Positions 26,781 to 39,035 of a DNA stretch of 64,000 nucleotides are shown here, one piece after another. Position 1 is the stretch's first letter, and every line of letters starts with the position of its first letter. Origin of the DNA: Rutstroemia sp. NJR-2017a BVV2 (lineage: Eukaryota > Ascomycota > Leotiomycetes > Helotiales > Rutstroemiaceae); assembly GCA_002946415.1 (NCBI GenBank), contig NJPS01000019.1, positions 1 through 64,000 of the forward strand, in the 5' to 3' direction. Under the pieces are notes generated by a model that saw nothing but the letters and a program-made list of their open reading frames with translations, did no database searches and had not been told where the DNA came from. The position numbers and the translations under genes are program-made.

Positions 26781-27113
26781 TATTATAGAAACTGATTAGC
26801 TGATATAGACTATAAAGATCATTGATCTAGATTAGAGTTTTATATAACTACAAGTTTACTTAGTAAATAATCTATAGGCTTGGACTTTGGAGATTAATAA
26901 TCTCTTTATATAAATCTTTGATATTAGTAACTTTAGAATATTATTATTTAGATATTACTTTATATTTTAGATCTCTTTTATGAAGATTATCAACTTATAA
27001 AAGAGGTTGAGAAGATTAGTTTGAGAAGATCGGAGAATGATTACTTTATTATATAATTACCTAATATTATTCTCACCTAATTTCTTTTTATCTAGCTATC
27101 ATAATATATAATA
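26781..27113 (+). repeat. Copia-A 3' LTR
   Basis: This 333-bp LTR is followed by the TTTAT duplication at 27,114-27,118, after which Gypsy-2 resumes. Confidence 0.9.
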
Positions 27114-27118
27114 TTTAT

Positions 27119-29339
27119 AAAGTAAAGTAATTTTGTTAATAGTTTTAGTTTAGATTAGAGAATATTTCTTTTTTCAAAATATATCTAGTTATTTATCTCT
27201 TCAATTAATATCAACTTGATAAAAGTAGTTAACTAGAAATTTATTATTATTCAATTATACTTTGAAGTTAATAGAATAACTAAAAATATAAAATAGATTA
27301 GTTAGTTACTTAAATTGGTAATAAGTATAATCTAGAAATATATAATATTTAACAAACTATTATTATCTTAGAATAATATACTAAAATCCAAAATAAATAA
27401 TTAAAAAGAAAGTAAACAATTATATATAGCTATCGATTATAAAGTTAATTAAAGTATAATATATAATCTTCTAGCTTTTGGTATTATTATAACTTTTGAT
27501 CTATAAGAAGGATTTCAAATATTTAAAAATAGATTTTAAAATAGAAAAAAGATATTTAAGGAAAAATATATTAATAAATATAAAGCTATTTGTTTCTGAA
27601 TTAATAAAAGCTTTAAATTGGAAAAAGAGATTATTCTTTATTAAAATATATAGAAATATTATATACTTTTCTTTTATTAAAGTAATAAAATCCAAATATC
27701 TTATATTTCTTAATCTATCTAGAAAGAAGTTTTTTACTAGATAATATCTTTTATTTAATTTATCTTTTTATAAACTATATAAATAATTACTTCTATTTCA
27801 ACTAAAATAGGATCTTTTTAAATATTTATAAAGGTTTCTTAATCTTTGTTTATCTCTGAATATTCAATTATATTTATAATATAAAGAATATAAAATCTAG
27901 TTTGATCTCTACTATAATTATCTAAAAAAATAAAGTAATATTATATACTACTTTATTAAAAAATAGATATATTATAATAAGAGATAAAGTACTATAAAAT
28001 ATTAATAAATATAAAAGTACTAAGATATAGATTTGTAGATATATATATATATAAAGTATTAGATTATTTTATTTAGATAATTAACTTATTCTTATTTATA
28101 ATATAGAATCTATTTTGCAATCTATAAATAGAGTTACTAATAGAAGTATTAGAATATATAATATTAATAGTTTTGATTTCTGTTTTATTTACTTCGAACT
28201 ATTAATAGATTTATATATTACTTTCAAAAGATTAGTTAATTATATATTCTATATCTATAATATATTAATAGAACTTAATAACTTTAATAATCAGATTCTA
28301 ATAAAGAATATATTTATTTATAATATCTATAATAATAATAAATAGTATAAACTATTAGTAGAATTTAGTAAAACTTAAATTATCTATATAAAATATATAA
28401 TACTTATTAATAATATATTATACTTTTATTAGATCGATCAAGAAAGTTACTACTAATTCGATAAATTATATAACTATTAAAAAAGGAAATTACTATAAAT
28501 ATAATTTTTCAAGATATATTAATATTATATCTTATATCTACTTTAGAATATATTATTATTGAAAGCTTTTAGTTAACAATATATATTGATAAATCTCAAG
28601 TTATTTTAGTATAAATACTTTTTATAAACTTGATCTAATATTTATATTATTATTTAGTTTATTATATAAATCTGTTATTTTAGGATAATAAAGAACTAAG
28701 TTAATCGATATAGATAAATTATAAATTTATATATAAAGTTACTATTATATTTTATATATATTTACTATATATAGGATATCTTAAAAGAAATATATATATT
28801 CTTTTATTAGAAATACTAATATAATCTACTTAATTGATAGTTAAATATTTCTTAATCTATTGATTTCTCTAAAGAATTCTTATAATTATTCTATAAAGAA
28901 AGTATTTTGCTTTTCTAATATTAATATATTTGTTTAGTTATTAGTACTTTTGTTAGTAGTTCGGGGAATAATAATATTAGATATTAAGTTTTGTATTTTT
29001 TATTAAAAGAAGATTCTATTCTAATCTTTATTATTATTATTATTATTTATATTAGTTCTTTCTTAGATATCGATATACTATTTAGAAGATAGAGTACTAT
29101 TAATAATAGAATAGATATTAATTGAATATTTAAAGAATATTCTATTTATTATTATTATTATTACTAAATAGAAAATATATTATAAAGGTTATTAGTAATT
29201 ATTATATATCGAGAATTTCTCGGAATAAATCTATTTTTACTATTTAATAATCAAAATAATTAGAGATAAAAAAGGATAAATAATTGATATTATTTAGATA
29301 GTTATTAATATAGCTAGTAGAGTTATAAATTGTTAATAA
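27119..29339 (-). pseudogene. Gypsy-2 gag/protease remnant, 5' part
   Basis: The minus-strand frame at 27,695-27,501 holds AFINSETNSFIFIN, the same retropepsin motif as in Gypsy-1 with Asp and Gly replaced. It lies in the same context as 5,818-6,066. The region from 27.8 to 29.3 kb is the leader and gag zone. Its part nearest the LTR (28,965-29,339) is repeated at 3,215-3,591. Confidence 0.65.
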
Positions 29340-29553
29340 TATAATAAATTTTCAATAATAGAATAGATTTAGTTTTAGAATTAATAACTAAAAAACTAAA
29401 AGAATTCTAAAACTCGAAGAGTTTAAATATAGAAAATTGATTATATATAGAATATATAATATACTAATACTATAATAGTTTAAGTAAAGAGTTTAACTAA
29501 ATAAGCTTTAGATAAGGAATTAGCTCTAAACTATTTTTGTAAAGTTTATTATA
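29340..29553 (-). repeat. Gypsy-2 5' LTR
   Basis: This 214-bp LTR on the minus strand is flanked on its right by GATTT at 29,554-29,558, matching the left duplication at 11,832-11,836. Confidence 0.85.
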
Positions 29554-29794
29554 GATTTCAAATTAATAAATTAATAAAAGTAAATCAAATATATATTATA
29601 AAGAAGAATTTCTTAATTTTATTTTGAAAAACTTTTCTATAAATAATTATAAATAAAAATATTAAAATATAATTTAGAATAATTAAATTAATCTTTTTTA
29701 AATTTTAAAAAGTTATTTCTAAATTAAATATCTAATTATAAATTTGTTTCTCTAATAATTTATTATTATTTTCTTGAATTTTTTAAATATTATA

Positions 29795-32700
29795 TATTAT
29801 AAAAACTGATCAATTAATATAGATTATAAAGATTACTAATTTATATTAAAATTTCTCTATTATTATAGATTTACTTAATAAACAATTTATAAAATTGAAC
29901 TTTAGGAATCAATAATTTCTTTATATAAATCTTTGATATTAATAATCTCAAAATATTATTATTTAAATATTACTTTATATTTTAGATCTCTTTTACAAAG
30001 ATTATTAATTTATAAAAGAAGTTAAGAAGATTAATTTAAGAAAATCAGATAATTATTATTTTATTATATAATAATTTAATATTATTCTTACTTAATTCCT
30101 TTTTATCTAGTTATCATAATATAAAATAGTTATAAACTCGATATAATATATAATTCTTTTATATAACTATCTATTAGTTTATTTGATAACTATCTTTATT
30201 TGTTTATAATTACTTTACTTTTCATATTATTTTTACTATTATAATTAATCTTTACAAATATATCGAACTTCAATATAATTAGTAATATTAAGTTTATTAT
30301 CTATATCTAGTAGTTTATATAGTATTTAGAATTTAAATAATAATATCTAATTAAAGATATCTAATATCTTATTAATCTTAACTTTATTTTTGATTTCGTA
30401 TATCTTAAAGTAATTAGTATAAATCAGAATAATATTCTTGATTAATTTATTACTTCTATATTATCTTTATCTACTTTCGATAAATTTAGAATATAATATA
30501 ATATTGAACTTTATAAAAAATACTATATCGATTTCGATAATTTCAAATCTATAATAGTATTTAATATTTAAATAATTGGTATTAAGAATATAAATAGAAA
30601 TGATATTTCTAATTCTTCTAATTTATATAATTAATAACTTTTATAAATAACTTTATCTATTTAGAAACTAAAATATCTAGTATTATTAACTATTAATAAT
30701 ATTAAGAATATCTTCAAGTTTCTCGAAAAAGAATATAGAAATTATAAAACTAAATAGGAAATAATATATAAGATATATAAAGAAAACTATATATAGATCT
30801 TATTAATAATTGATATAGTTTATTTTATTGATATCTTTCAATAAATATTAATAACTAATAAAATTATCTTATATAGTATAATTCTCTTTCTTAAATAATA
30901 TCTTATATTTATTAATTTATCTATTATATTTGGTCTTTAATATAAATATAAAGATATATTTTAATAAATATAATAAGATTATATTATATCTATAATTTAA
31001 TTCAAAAATTGAATTATCATTTATATCAAAATTAAAAGTTATAGATTTCTCGAAATTTAAAGAATCTTTATAATTATTACTTTCCTTGAAATAATCAAAG
31101 AAAAGATCTATTTTAATTAAATTGAAAACCAATTAATTAAGATAGAAATAAACTAATAATTTGGTTTTCTATATAAAATTCTTGATAATTATATTAATAT
31201 TATTAGTAGACTTATTGAAATAAGATCTTATAATATTAAAAACAAAGATATATATATAACCAATATATCTATAGATAATAATATATTTATAAAAGTAATA
31301 TCTAATAATTAGCAATTATTGGAATTATCTACTAGAAGTAGTTAAAGCTAATAAAACAAAAATAATAAAATTAAATTATTTTATCTTTATTATTTTATTA
31401 CTTAGTTCGAGGAAACTAAAAATCGATATAATTAGAAATTAGAAAACTATATTAATCTGAATAATCTATTATAAAGTAAATCTTTGAAAAATATCTTTAT
31501 AAATATTAAAATCAAATAGATAAAAAAACAAATCAATAATCCAAAATAGAAGAATCTAAAAAAACTATTTATCAATAAAGAAATTAAATTATCAAATAAA
31601 AAATCTTTTATAAATACTTAATTATTTTTCTCTAGTAAAGTTATTAATATAATTATTTTATTTATTCTTATATAGACTAATAATTTTAGTATATTCTCTA
31701 TCTCGGTTATTACCAAAAAGTATTATCTAACAAATTTAATATTTCTCAATAATTATAATATAATATATTTAATTAATAATATTTCATTTCTTGATAATAG
31801 CAAAATTACAAATACTAATAATAATAATATTATCGAATATAGTATTTTATTGCTCCAAATTATTAGATATAATATTTATATAATTAAGAAAATTCTCAAT
31901 AAAGTAAATAGTTTAAAAACTGAAAACTTTATATTAATTAATATAGTAATTATTTCTAGATTTTATATAAATATCATTTCTAAATTATATTTACAGAAAT
32001 CAGATTTGTAGATATATAGTTTTAATAATATATTAAGATATAGTCTAATAGAGAAAAGTATAATTATTATTATTCTTCTTTATATATATAATCTAGTTTT
32101 TTTGTAATTCAAGAAAGTTTCTTCTTATCTAACTATTATATACTCTATTTCTGAAAGTTATATTATAATAATATATCTAATTAGAAACTATAAAATCAGA
32201 AAATATTATAATCGATTTCGAGATTCTATATTAGTATAATCGGATTCAGCTTAAATATAATATAATTATATAGAATATTTTAGTAAAGTCACTTTGGAAA
32301 AATTAATAGATAAAATAAAAAGAATAAGAATTAAAGAAATCTCTCGAATTAATTATAAAAACTACTTTCTAATATATACTAAATAAGTTATTAACTATTA
32401 GTCTAAAGATTAATAACTTAAACAACTTTTTTATAAAATTATATAAAATCTTTTCAACTTTGTAAAAATATTTAATAATTATATATAACTTTTAGTAATT
32501 AAGAAGATATATAATAAGAAAATCTTTAGATTTCTATTAATTCAGAAAACTTATTTAGAAATATTCTATATTATTACTATCTTTGAAATATAAATAAAAT
32601 ATTAATATAATTTATTTATATATATTATTAAATAAGATAATAATATTTTAGTAATTAGAATCAAAAATTATACTAGTTTTGAGATCTAAACTAAATAAGA

Positions 32701-34518
32701 AGAAATTAAAATAAAGTTATTATTAGTAAATATCTATTAATTAAATAATATTATAAAAAGAATAGAATAAGAGATTATTATCAAATCAATTAAGATATAA
32801 ATCTAAGTAAACTTTTCTACTAACTTTTAACTTAAGATTATAACTATAGTAATATATCTCTATAATATTAGTTTATTGGAAATAAGAGATTTTAGAATTT
32901 CAAATAAGATTCTCAATTTGTAGTTTCAATAATATTTTAAATAGTATAATTCTATATTAATTACTAAAATCTATATAGATCTATAATCAGATTAGAATAG
33001 AATATACTAATTTAGATATTATATTTACTTTCTTGATAAAGATAGAAAATTGGATATAAATAAGAAATTATATAAAGTGAATTCTCGAACTTATTTAAGA
33101 TATCTAATAAATTATATATTTAGTATACTGATTTACAAAATCTAAATTTCTATATTTAAACAAATTATTATTACTTAAAATATTAGATTCAACAAAAATA
33201 TTTTCTATTCTAAAGAAGTTAAATCTAAGAAAGCTATTTTTAAGAAATATTTAAAAGAAATATCTTAGTTATTAAATACTTATATAATCGAAAATCCTAA
33301 TAAATCAATTCTCGAAAATAATAATATAATTAATTTTATAGTTATTATTAAGAAGATTACTTTATAATTTATTGATTAATAGAGAACTTATAAACAAAAC
33401 TTAAAAATAAATAATAATTCTAACAAAAGTAATAATAAAAGTTCTTTTAGTAATCTATAATCTGAAGATAATAATTTATATCTTAAAAAAAGTAATAAAA
33501 ATCTAGATAAATACCAATTTGAAAATTAGTTCTTAGATTAGATAATTAATAATATTATAACTTAATCTAATATCAGAAAAAAGTTAACTAATCTTTATAA
33601 TATCCTATTGATAGTTAAGATAGATAACTAAATACTAGATAATTCTATATTAACTAATAAGTTAGAAATTAGAATACTAATTAAATTTGGAAGTAAGATA
33701 GATTTCAAATATTATAATATTATTAATATTCTATATAGAGAATACAAAGATAGTTTAGATAATAAATTCTTCTAACTAATATATTTTATAATTAAAGATA
33801 CTTTATATAATTCTATATATATTATATATAATAGTAATAGTTTATATAAATAGAAAGAGATTAAGATAGTTTAATCTAATAATTCTTTATTATTAGATAA
33901 AAAAAGTCAATTATTTAAGAAATTAAGATTTGCTATTAAAATCTCTATAAGAAGATCGAATATATCTAAAAAAGATCTTTTAGAAATCAGATTATTTGTT
34001 TATAAAGTAGATAAATTTATTTCTAAATTCGAAATATATAAATAAAGATATTACTATTAAAGATATAATAAAAAGATTATTAATATATTTATTAGAATAA
34101 TTATTATTTAACTATCTAAAAGAAGTATTAAGAAGTTTAATAAATTTTATAATATATTCTAGCTTAATTAGTTAAATATAGATAAAAACGAAAAAAGCAG
34201 AAATTTTGTAATATTCTATAATATAGTAGTTATTATAATTATAAATAAATAAAAGAAATCTATATCGAATATAATATAGTTATCTAAACTCTATATTAGC
34301 TAAATCTAAAAGCTTTCAAAATACTATTATAACTTTGATAACTATTTTCTAGAAATTATTTTCAAAGTAGATTATAATTAAGAGATTGATAATCTGAAGA
34401 TATAAAATATATAAAAAGAGATATTAACTAATATAGTTAATACTAAACCGATTCCTTTTAAATAAATATTTATTTATAAAATAAATCAAGATAGATATAT
34501 AATATATTATAGATTATA
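29795..34518 (+). mobile_element. Copia-A copy 2, 3'-truncated at the compartment boundary
   Basis: The 5' LTR is 29,795-30,128, followed by gag, integrase and the start of RT. These are colinear with 17,595-22,305 of copy 1 (for example 33,060-33,160 against 20,860-20,960). Similarity continues to about 34,518 and stops within a few bases, where balanced-composition DNA begins. The missing 3' half is not in this window. Confidence 0.85.
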
Positions 34519-34872
34519 AAATAAAGCGAGTTCGAGGTGTTTCGGCCGCTACATTCAGCGAGCTTCGTCGCTGTTTTACGCAGCCTCAGCACGCGCTAAC
34601 GACATCGTTCACGTGCATCAGCGCGAACTCCACCTCACCAAAATTCATGGCCCTCATCTATCCCTTCCTGTTTCCCGTTTCCAACATCACCATTCTAAGT
34701 AAGAGAGAGCCAAAAATGGCTGTACTCAAGTTATTTAAACTATGGCCTTCCCATTTCTCTTTTTCTCAACACCTTTTCACCTCACCTAGCAATATACCTT
34801 CTTCATTCATATTCGAACATTTTTCAATTTACCTTTTTCCTCTCCCTTTCAAATCTTCTTCAACCATTGATT
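34519..34872 (+). promoter_or_regulatory. Left boundary segment and 5' region of the DUF3435 recombinase gene
   Basis: AT-saturated Copia sequence ends at about 34,518, and DNA of normal composition starts with AAATAAAGCGAGTTCGAGG. A TTTAAA motif at 34,733-34,738 and a pyrimidine-rich stretch (34,745-34,860, many CTTTTTC/TTCTTC runs), usual in filamentous fungal promoters, precede the ATG. If the Starship reading is right, this segment holds the element's 5' terminus. Confidence 0.5.
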
Positions 34873-37384
34873 ATGGCTAATACTTCGAAAAAGCGCCGTT
34901 TTTGTGCCGATGCCCCCGAGAATATTAATCTCCAACAATTCCTTCTACGACGTAGTAATCTTCAGCAACGGCCCAAGAAAACCAAGCTTACACCAGAGGA
35001 CTACGAAATCAATATTCAAAAGCTGAATGGAAATGGTCCTCTTGCATCAAAAGATGCAGATGCCACGAAGGAAAACATCACTGGTATATGCCGCAAATGG
35101 AAAAAGTAAGAAAACCATCGCCTTGCCTTGATCTTCACCTTGCAGAGCTCATATAATATCAGGTTCTGCGAATTCCGAAACGAGCAATACTGGCGGGCAG
35201 CTATTCAAAAATGCAACAAAGGGATTACTATGATGTTCCTCCGGTATATCTGTGAGAATTATAGGGTGCGCACATTCAGTTCTGTACATCAGTATCTGCT
35301 TCAGTTCAAACAGCTCTACAACCGAATCAACGGACGGCATATGGATACGAATGATGCGAAGGAAGTTTTCAAGGTATGATAGTATACTTTGTCGCTATTT
35401 CTCCGAGACAGATTGCTGATCACACGACTGCAGTATCTCGACACGATCTTGGCGAAGGAGTTCACTTTAAGACGAGAAAAGACAGCTAAGCCAGTGCTAG
35501 GAGCGGATGACCTTATCCTCCTCCTTACCCATCACTGGGCCCGGGACACATCTATATTTCCAACCGAAGATCAGCGTTTGGCACTTGCGACAATCATGCT
35601 CCTCCTTATCTATACTGGCTGTCGACCTGCCGAGCTGGTTGATGCAGGCAAGGTGAAAAGTGCTATCGATCGCGATCAAACATATGAAGATGACAATTGG
35701 GATGAAGAATATGAGGGCTTGGATGAGACGAAAGATGATGATCCTACATATAAGAATCCAGAGCCTTGGGTCGATCCAAAGGTCTCCGATTGCGATAATA
35801 AAGATGATGAGGAGGAGGTTCTTACACGGGAATACAAAGCTCTCTGTTATGAAGATATCCGTCTTTGGATTGTCCGAAATCCTACCCCTGGAGAACGCGA
35901 CCTCCTTGGAATGGAGATCACTCTTACTCATCATAAAGGAGCTGACAGGAAACCCAAACCGTATGTTCCTGAGTCGAAGTGTTTTGATCATGCTGACATG
36001 ATGTTCGTAGGACGACCTTCCTTTTTCACGAAGAAACTTTGCCAATTCTTTGTCCTGTTAGCCATATCTTAGCCATTGCCATCAGGGATAATGCTATCAA
36101 GGTAGACGGATTTACTCACGCCGAACCCTTTTTTGTCAGCAATCTACAAGATCCTACCAAAGCAGTTCTAGTACACTGGAAACCGGAGAAACTCAAGATA
36201 CCGATCTTTCGGCAGGCGATATGGACATTTGATGGTCTATCAACATCAGCACACAAGGCTCTCCGTTACTCGACCTTTGCCTATTATCTTGACCGTCTCG
36301 GCTGGGCTGCTGGATTTGCACAGAAGCTCACTAGCTACTGTTTCCGTCGAGGCACTGGAAATGCTGTAGACGGTACGAGATTCCCGTACATATGTTGGAT
36401 TCTTGCTGATATTTTCTAGGGGCAGCTTCAACCGCTGTACGTGACCAGGTGATGAGGCATAACCCCCAGACAGGAGTCTTTTGTGGATCCTATATTAACG
36501 AAAAGGTTCGATTTATCGTTCAAGATGCGGTGTTGGACCAGCCAACAAATATCGGATTTCTCCGTGCCTTTACACATATGAGTCTTACCTGCGACCCGCG
36601 TGCCCCGATCGATGTGCCGGAAGAGGTTTTGAAGGCTCTCCCTCCGGATCCAGAGATACTGGAACTTACAAGAGAACGCGAGGAATACAAAAGACAATAT
36701 GGATCCTACCGTCGAGCCCCGCCTGCCATCCGGAAAGAATGTGAACAACTCCGGCGGCAGATTGATTCGTTACAAAAACAACGCGATCGAGCTATCAAGA
36801 TCGAGTTCCGGCGAGATTATTTCGATCGTATCCATGATGAAGAATTAGAGAGGCAACTCAAAAAGGTCCCTACAAACGAATACATTGAACCTATTGTCCA
36901 TCACCAGCTTCCCGAACGAACTCGACTCCAGGAGGTGCTTTGTGATCTCTCGAGGGACCTGAGCCCAAGCGATATTGTCAGCCGCCGGATCCGTGCTATT
37001 GACTTAATGATCGCACTCTCCTATCGACAAGAACAAGAAGTTCCGCATAGCAACCGCTCAAGTCGAAGGTCTTCCGAGTCTCCCAAGGATGAGCCTCCCA
37101 AGGATCAATCTTTGTACGAAGACCCTTTTCCTCTCGTTTGTAAAAAGACCCAATGCATTATCTGTATCGGAGACGATCGAAGTACATATGAGTATCGGAC
37201 ACGGACTTACGCTACCCCGCATAAAATGATGAACCATGTGGATAGCCATTTGAAAGAGGTTCCGAAATCCCAGAGAATCTCCTGTACTCATCCTGTTTGC
37301 CAATCTGAAGGGCTTGTTCTCCAACATTTACAGCATTTCAAGAATCATGTGCAAACCGTGCATGGTATCAGCCTTCGACTGTAA
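34873..37384 (+). CDS. DUF3435 tyrosine recombinase, candidate Starship captain (intact)
   Basis: I model five exons: 34,873-35,105, 35,163-35,373, 35,434-35,960, 36,011-36,372 and 36,420-37,384. All introns are GT-AG and the frame closes to 765 aa. The family (Pfam DUF3435, often mislabelled FluG-domain) comprises the tyrosine recombinases that mobilise Starship elements. Active-site candidates are Arg212 in TGCRPAEL, Lys316 in THHKG, Arg436/437 in YCFRRGTGN, His458 in MRHNP and Tyr469 in GSYINEK. The C-terminus carries two Cys/His clusters (CIIC...HxxxH and CTHPVC...HxxxxVH). An acidic, low-complexity insert lies at residues about 235-280. The ATG chosen is in MANTSKKRR. The gene is first after the boundary and points inward. 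It shares its C-terminal half with 59,271-60,467. Confidence 0.88.
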
Positions 37385-37780
37385 TGATTGATGTTACTTT
37401 GCACATTATCCTCTATCTTACTACAATGTAATAAACTATCCCAGCAACATCAATAGCCTCGAATCCTTCCACTACAATACAGATGGTAGTAGAAATGAAT
37501 AAAGTTTCCTAGGGGCCCATTGAGATATCGTATCGGTTTTCCATTATGGTTTTATATTTCCGAAGAGATATGAAATTTGAAACGTTACAGCAAAGCCTCC
37601 TGGGTCGACGGTAGTCTAGTATTCAGTGGGGCGTACTCGAGAACCAGTCTCCGAGGAAGGTCAGGGAGTAGCGCGACTAGTGTTACGCATGCTTGTCTTC
37701 TGTGTCACGTGGCAGTGGTCAGGTTCTCGAATACTAATAGGCCGGTAAGACTATGAGTATTATCCTAACCAAGACCTAGG
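37385..37780. other. Intergenic, no feature recognised
   Basis: This is the 3' flank of the recombinase gene. No frame or repeat that I can support. AATAAA-like polyadenylation context occurs at about 37,428-37,435 (GTAATAAACT). Confidence 0.4.
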
Positions 37781-38140
37781 AATTACAGTATGCAATAATC
37801 CACCAGAACTCACCCTGCCACGAGCAAGCTTGAGTAGAATATACGCTGCTAGAACAGGGCATGGAGATTTCGCAGCATATCACAAGAGGCTTCATCATGC
37901 GGACGCTTTTCTGAGCTGTAGCTGTGGCCGTCCCAAGAGCCAGCTGCATCTCTTCTACTGCACCAGAGCAAAGAGGAGTAATAGACAAGATCATAAGGCT
38001 AATATCGCATACTTTCTAGGAAGTACAAAGGGTACAATGGAGCTAGCAAAATGGCTTGAAGACACAAAGTTCTTTGAGATTATCTGTCCCTCTAGGCCAG
38101 CAACTCGGTAAATACCGATCTGAATACTCTGAACAAGAAA
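37781..38140 (+). pseudogene. Non-LTR retrotransposon (LINE) C-terminal fragment
   Basis: The plus strand reads ARTGHGDFAAYHKRLHHADA, then SCSCGRPKSQLHLFYC. This is the RTGHG...F...CxCG...HxxxxC pattern at the C-terminus of fungal LINE RNase H/pol proteins. It ends near 38,111. Upstream pol domains are absent, as expected for a 5'-truncated or broken LINE. Confidence 0.7.
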
Positions 38141-38284
38141 TTATAACAATTAGGCATAGCCGCCATATATAGAGAGACAACCATTGGGTAGCTCTTGTTA
38201 TTATGTACTTAGATTATGTAGAAAATGCTGGTGTCTTTCAGCCCAGCACGTCCTACTAGGGTCACGTGCCGTGCTGCACGCGCC

Positions 38285-38327
38285 CGCCGCACGAAAAAAT
38301 AACAATCAATCAATCAATCAATCAAGG
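38285..38327. repeat. A-rich stretch plus (ATCA)n microsatellite
   Basis: ACGAAAAAATAAC is followed by five tandem ATCA-type units (38,303-38,325) downstream of the LINE fragment. This may be the repetitive 3' tail of that element. Confidence 0.6.
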
Positions 38328-38592
38328 TCCCCTGATTGTCATGTGATTAGGTTCATAACACTAATCTATGAAATAAACCGAGGGGTAAAAACACCGGTTA
38401 ACTTTTCCATCCATCACCTGGTATCCTATAAACATAGATCCTAGAACAAGCAGTGCTCAGAGGAAGCACTTCTTGCCCACAGCTTCGGCGTTGGTGATTC
38501 CGGCTAGTCCCTCAGCCCTTATTAGTGCTGCGAATGATAAGGAGGGATAGAGCTTAAGGCTGTTATGTAGGCGAAGAAACCTGATGGGTCGA

Positions 38593-39035
38593 TTAAGTGG
38601 ATAAAAAGTAGGGCCGAGACTTGGCACTAGCTGCTATAAAGCCTGGGAGAATGTTAGGATGATTGATAGGTGTAGGAGAAGATCCTACATAGTTCGCACG
38701 GTCATATACGCGGTCACTTTCTAATGCTGTTAGACTCCTGCCTTGCTGAGTAAAGGGTGGTAGTCGTCTACGTTCCCGAAAAGATTGGCTCAAGGATGAA
38801 TCGATAGTATTGTTGAAATGCGAAGTATAGGAGGGTGAAGGAAATATAGTCGATGCGTTGGTGGGTTGATGCCTATAGGAAGAAGAGTTGATCTGGATAT
38901 CAAGATCGGGATTTCGCTCCAAGGAGTCACGCGCCGCAGTAATGGAACGGAGATCAAATGATCTTTCTTCATATAGAGCTGAAGATACTGACGATGCAAT
39001 AACAGAAGAGCTAGGATCCGCAGAACAAACGGACT
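38593..39035 (-). pseudogene. Out-of-frame Ser/Pro-rich tail of HMG/SAM copy A
   Basis: This 148-codon open stretch begins SVCSADPSS and matches the C-terminal part of copy B (62,690-63,050), including SSPYRHQ-like, FPSPSYTSH and RRRLPP segments. It is disconnected from the HMG box by the deletion next to 39,040-39,060. It has no start of its own. Confidence 0.7.

Larger units (their letters stand above)
17595..27113 (+). mobile_element. Copia-A: full-length RIP-inactivated Copia element nested in Gypsy-2
   Basis: Two 333-bp LTRs (17,595-17,927 and 26,781-27,113) are flanked by the 5-bp duplication TTTAT (17,590-17,594 and 27,114-27,118). Domain order on the plus strand is gag, integrase, RT, RNase H (integrase before RT), which is diagnostic of Ty1/Copia. 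At 9.5 kb it is long for the class because about 3 kb of AT-rich DNA separates the RNase H end (about 23,710) from the 3' LTR. Confidence 0.9.
11837..29553 (-). mobile_element. Gypsy-2: minus-strand Gypsy element split by two later insertions
   Basis: Two 214-bp LTRs in minus orientation (11,837-12,050 as 3' LTR and 29,340-29,553 as 5' LTR) share the sequence around AGAATTAATAACTAAA. They are bounded by the same 5-bp duplication GATTT (11,832-11,836 and 29,554-29,558). Removing the pogo-type element (12,286-14,136) and Copia-A (17,595-27,113) leaves about 6.3 kb, the size of Gypsy-1. The halves are complementary. The protease lies at about 27.6 kb on the far side of the Copia insertion, and RT and RNase H lie at 15.9-17.0 kb on the near side, all on the minus strand in the correct order. 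Confidence 0.85.

Noticed and set aside
4271..34000. Short open frames of 60-80 codons throughout the AT-rich region
   Set aside because: Their composition is Ile/Leu/Lys/Tyr/Asn-rich, they occur on both strands, and they sit inside decayed retroelements. They are chance frames or stubs of gag/pol, not genes.
38184..38444. 86-codon frame across the microsatellite
   Set aside because: It includes the (ATCA)n repeat read as NQSINQS and has no homology. Repeat-derived.
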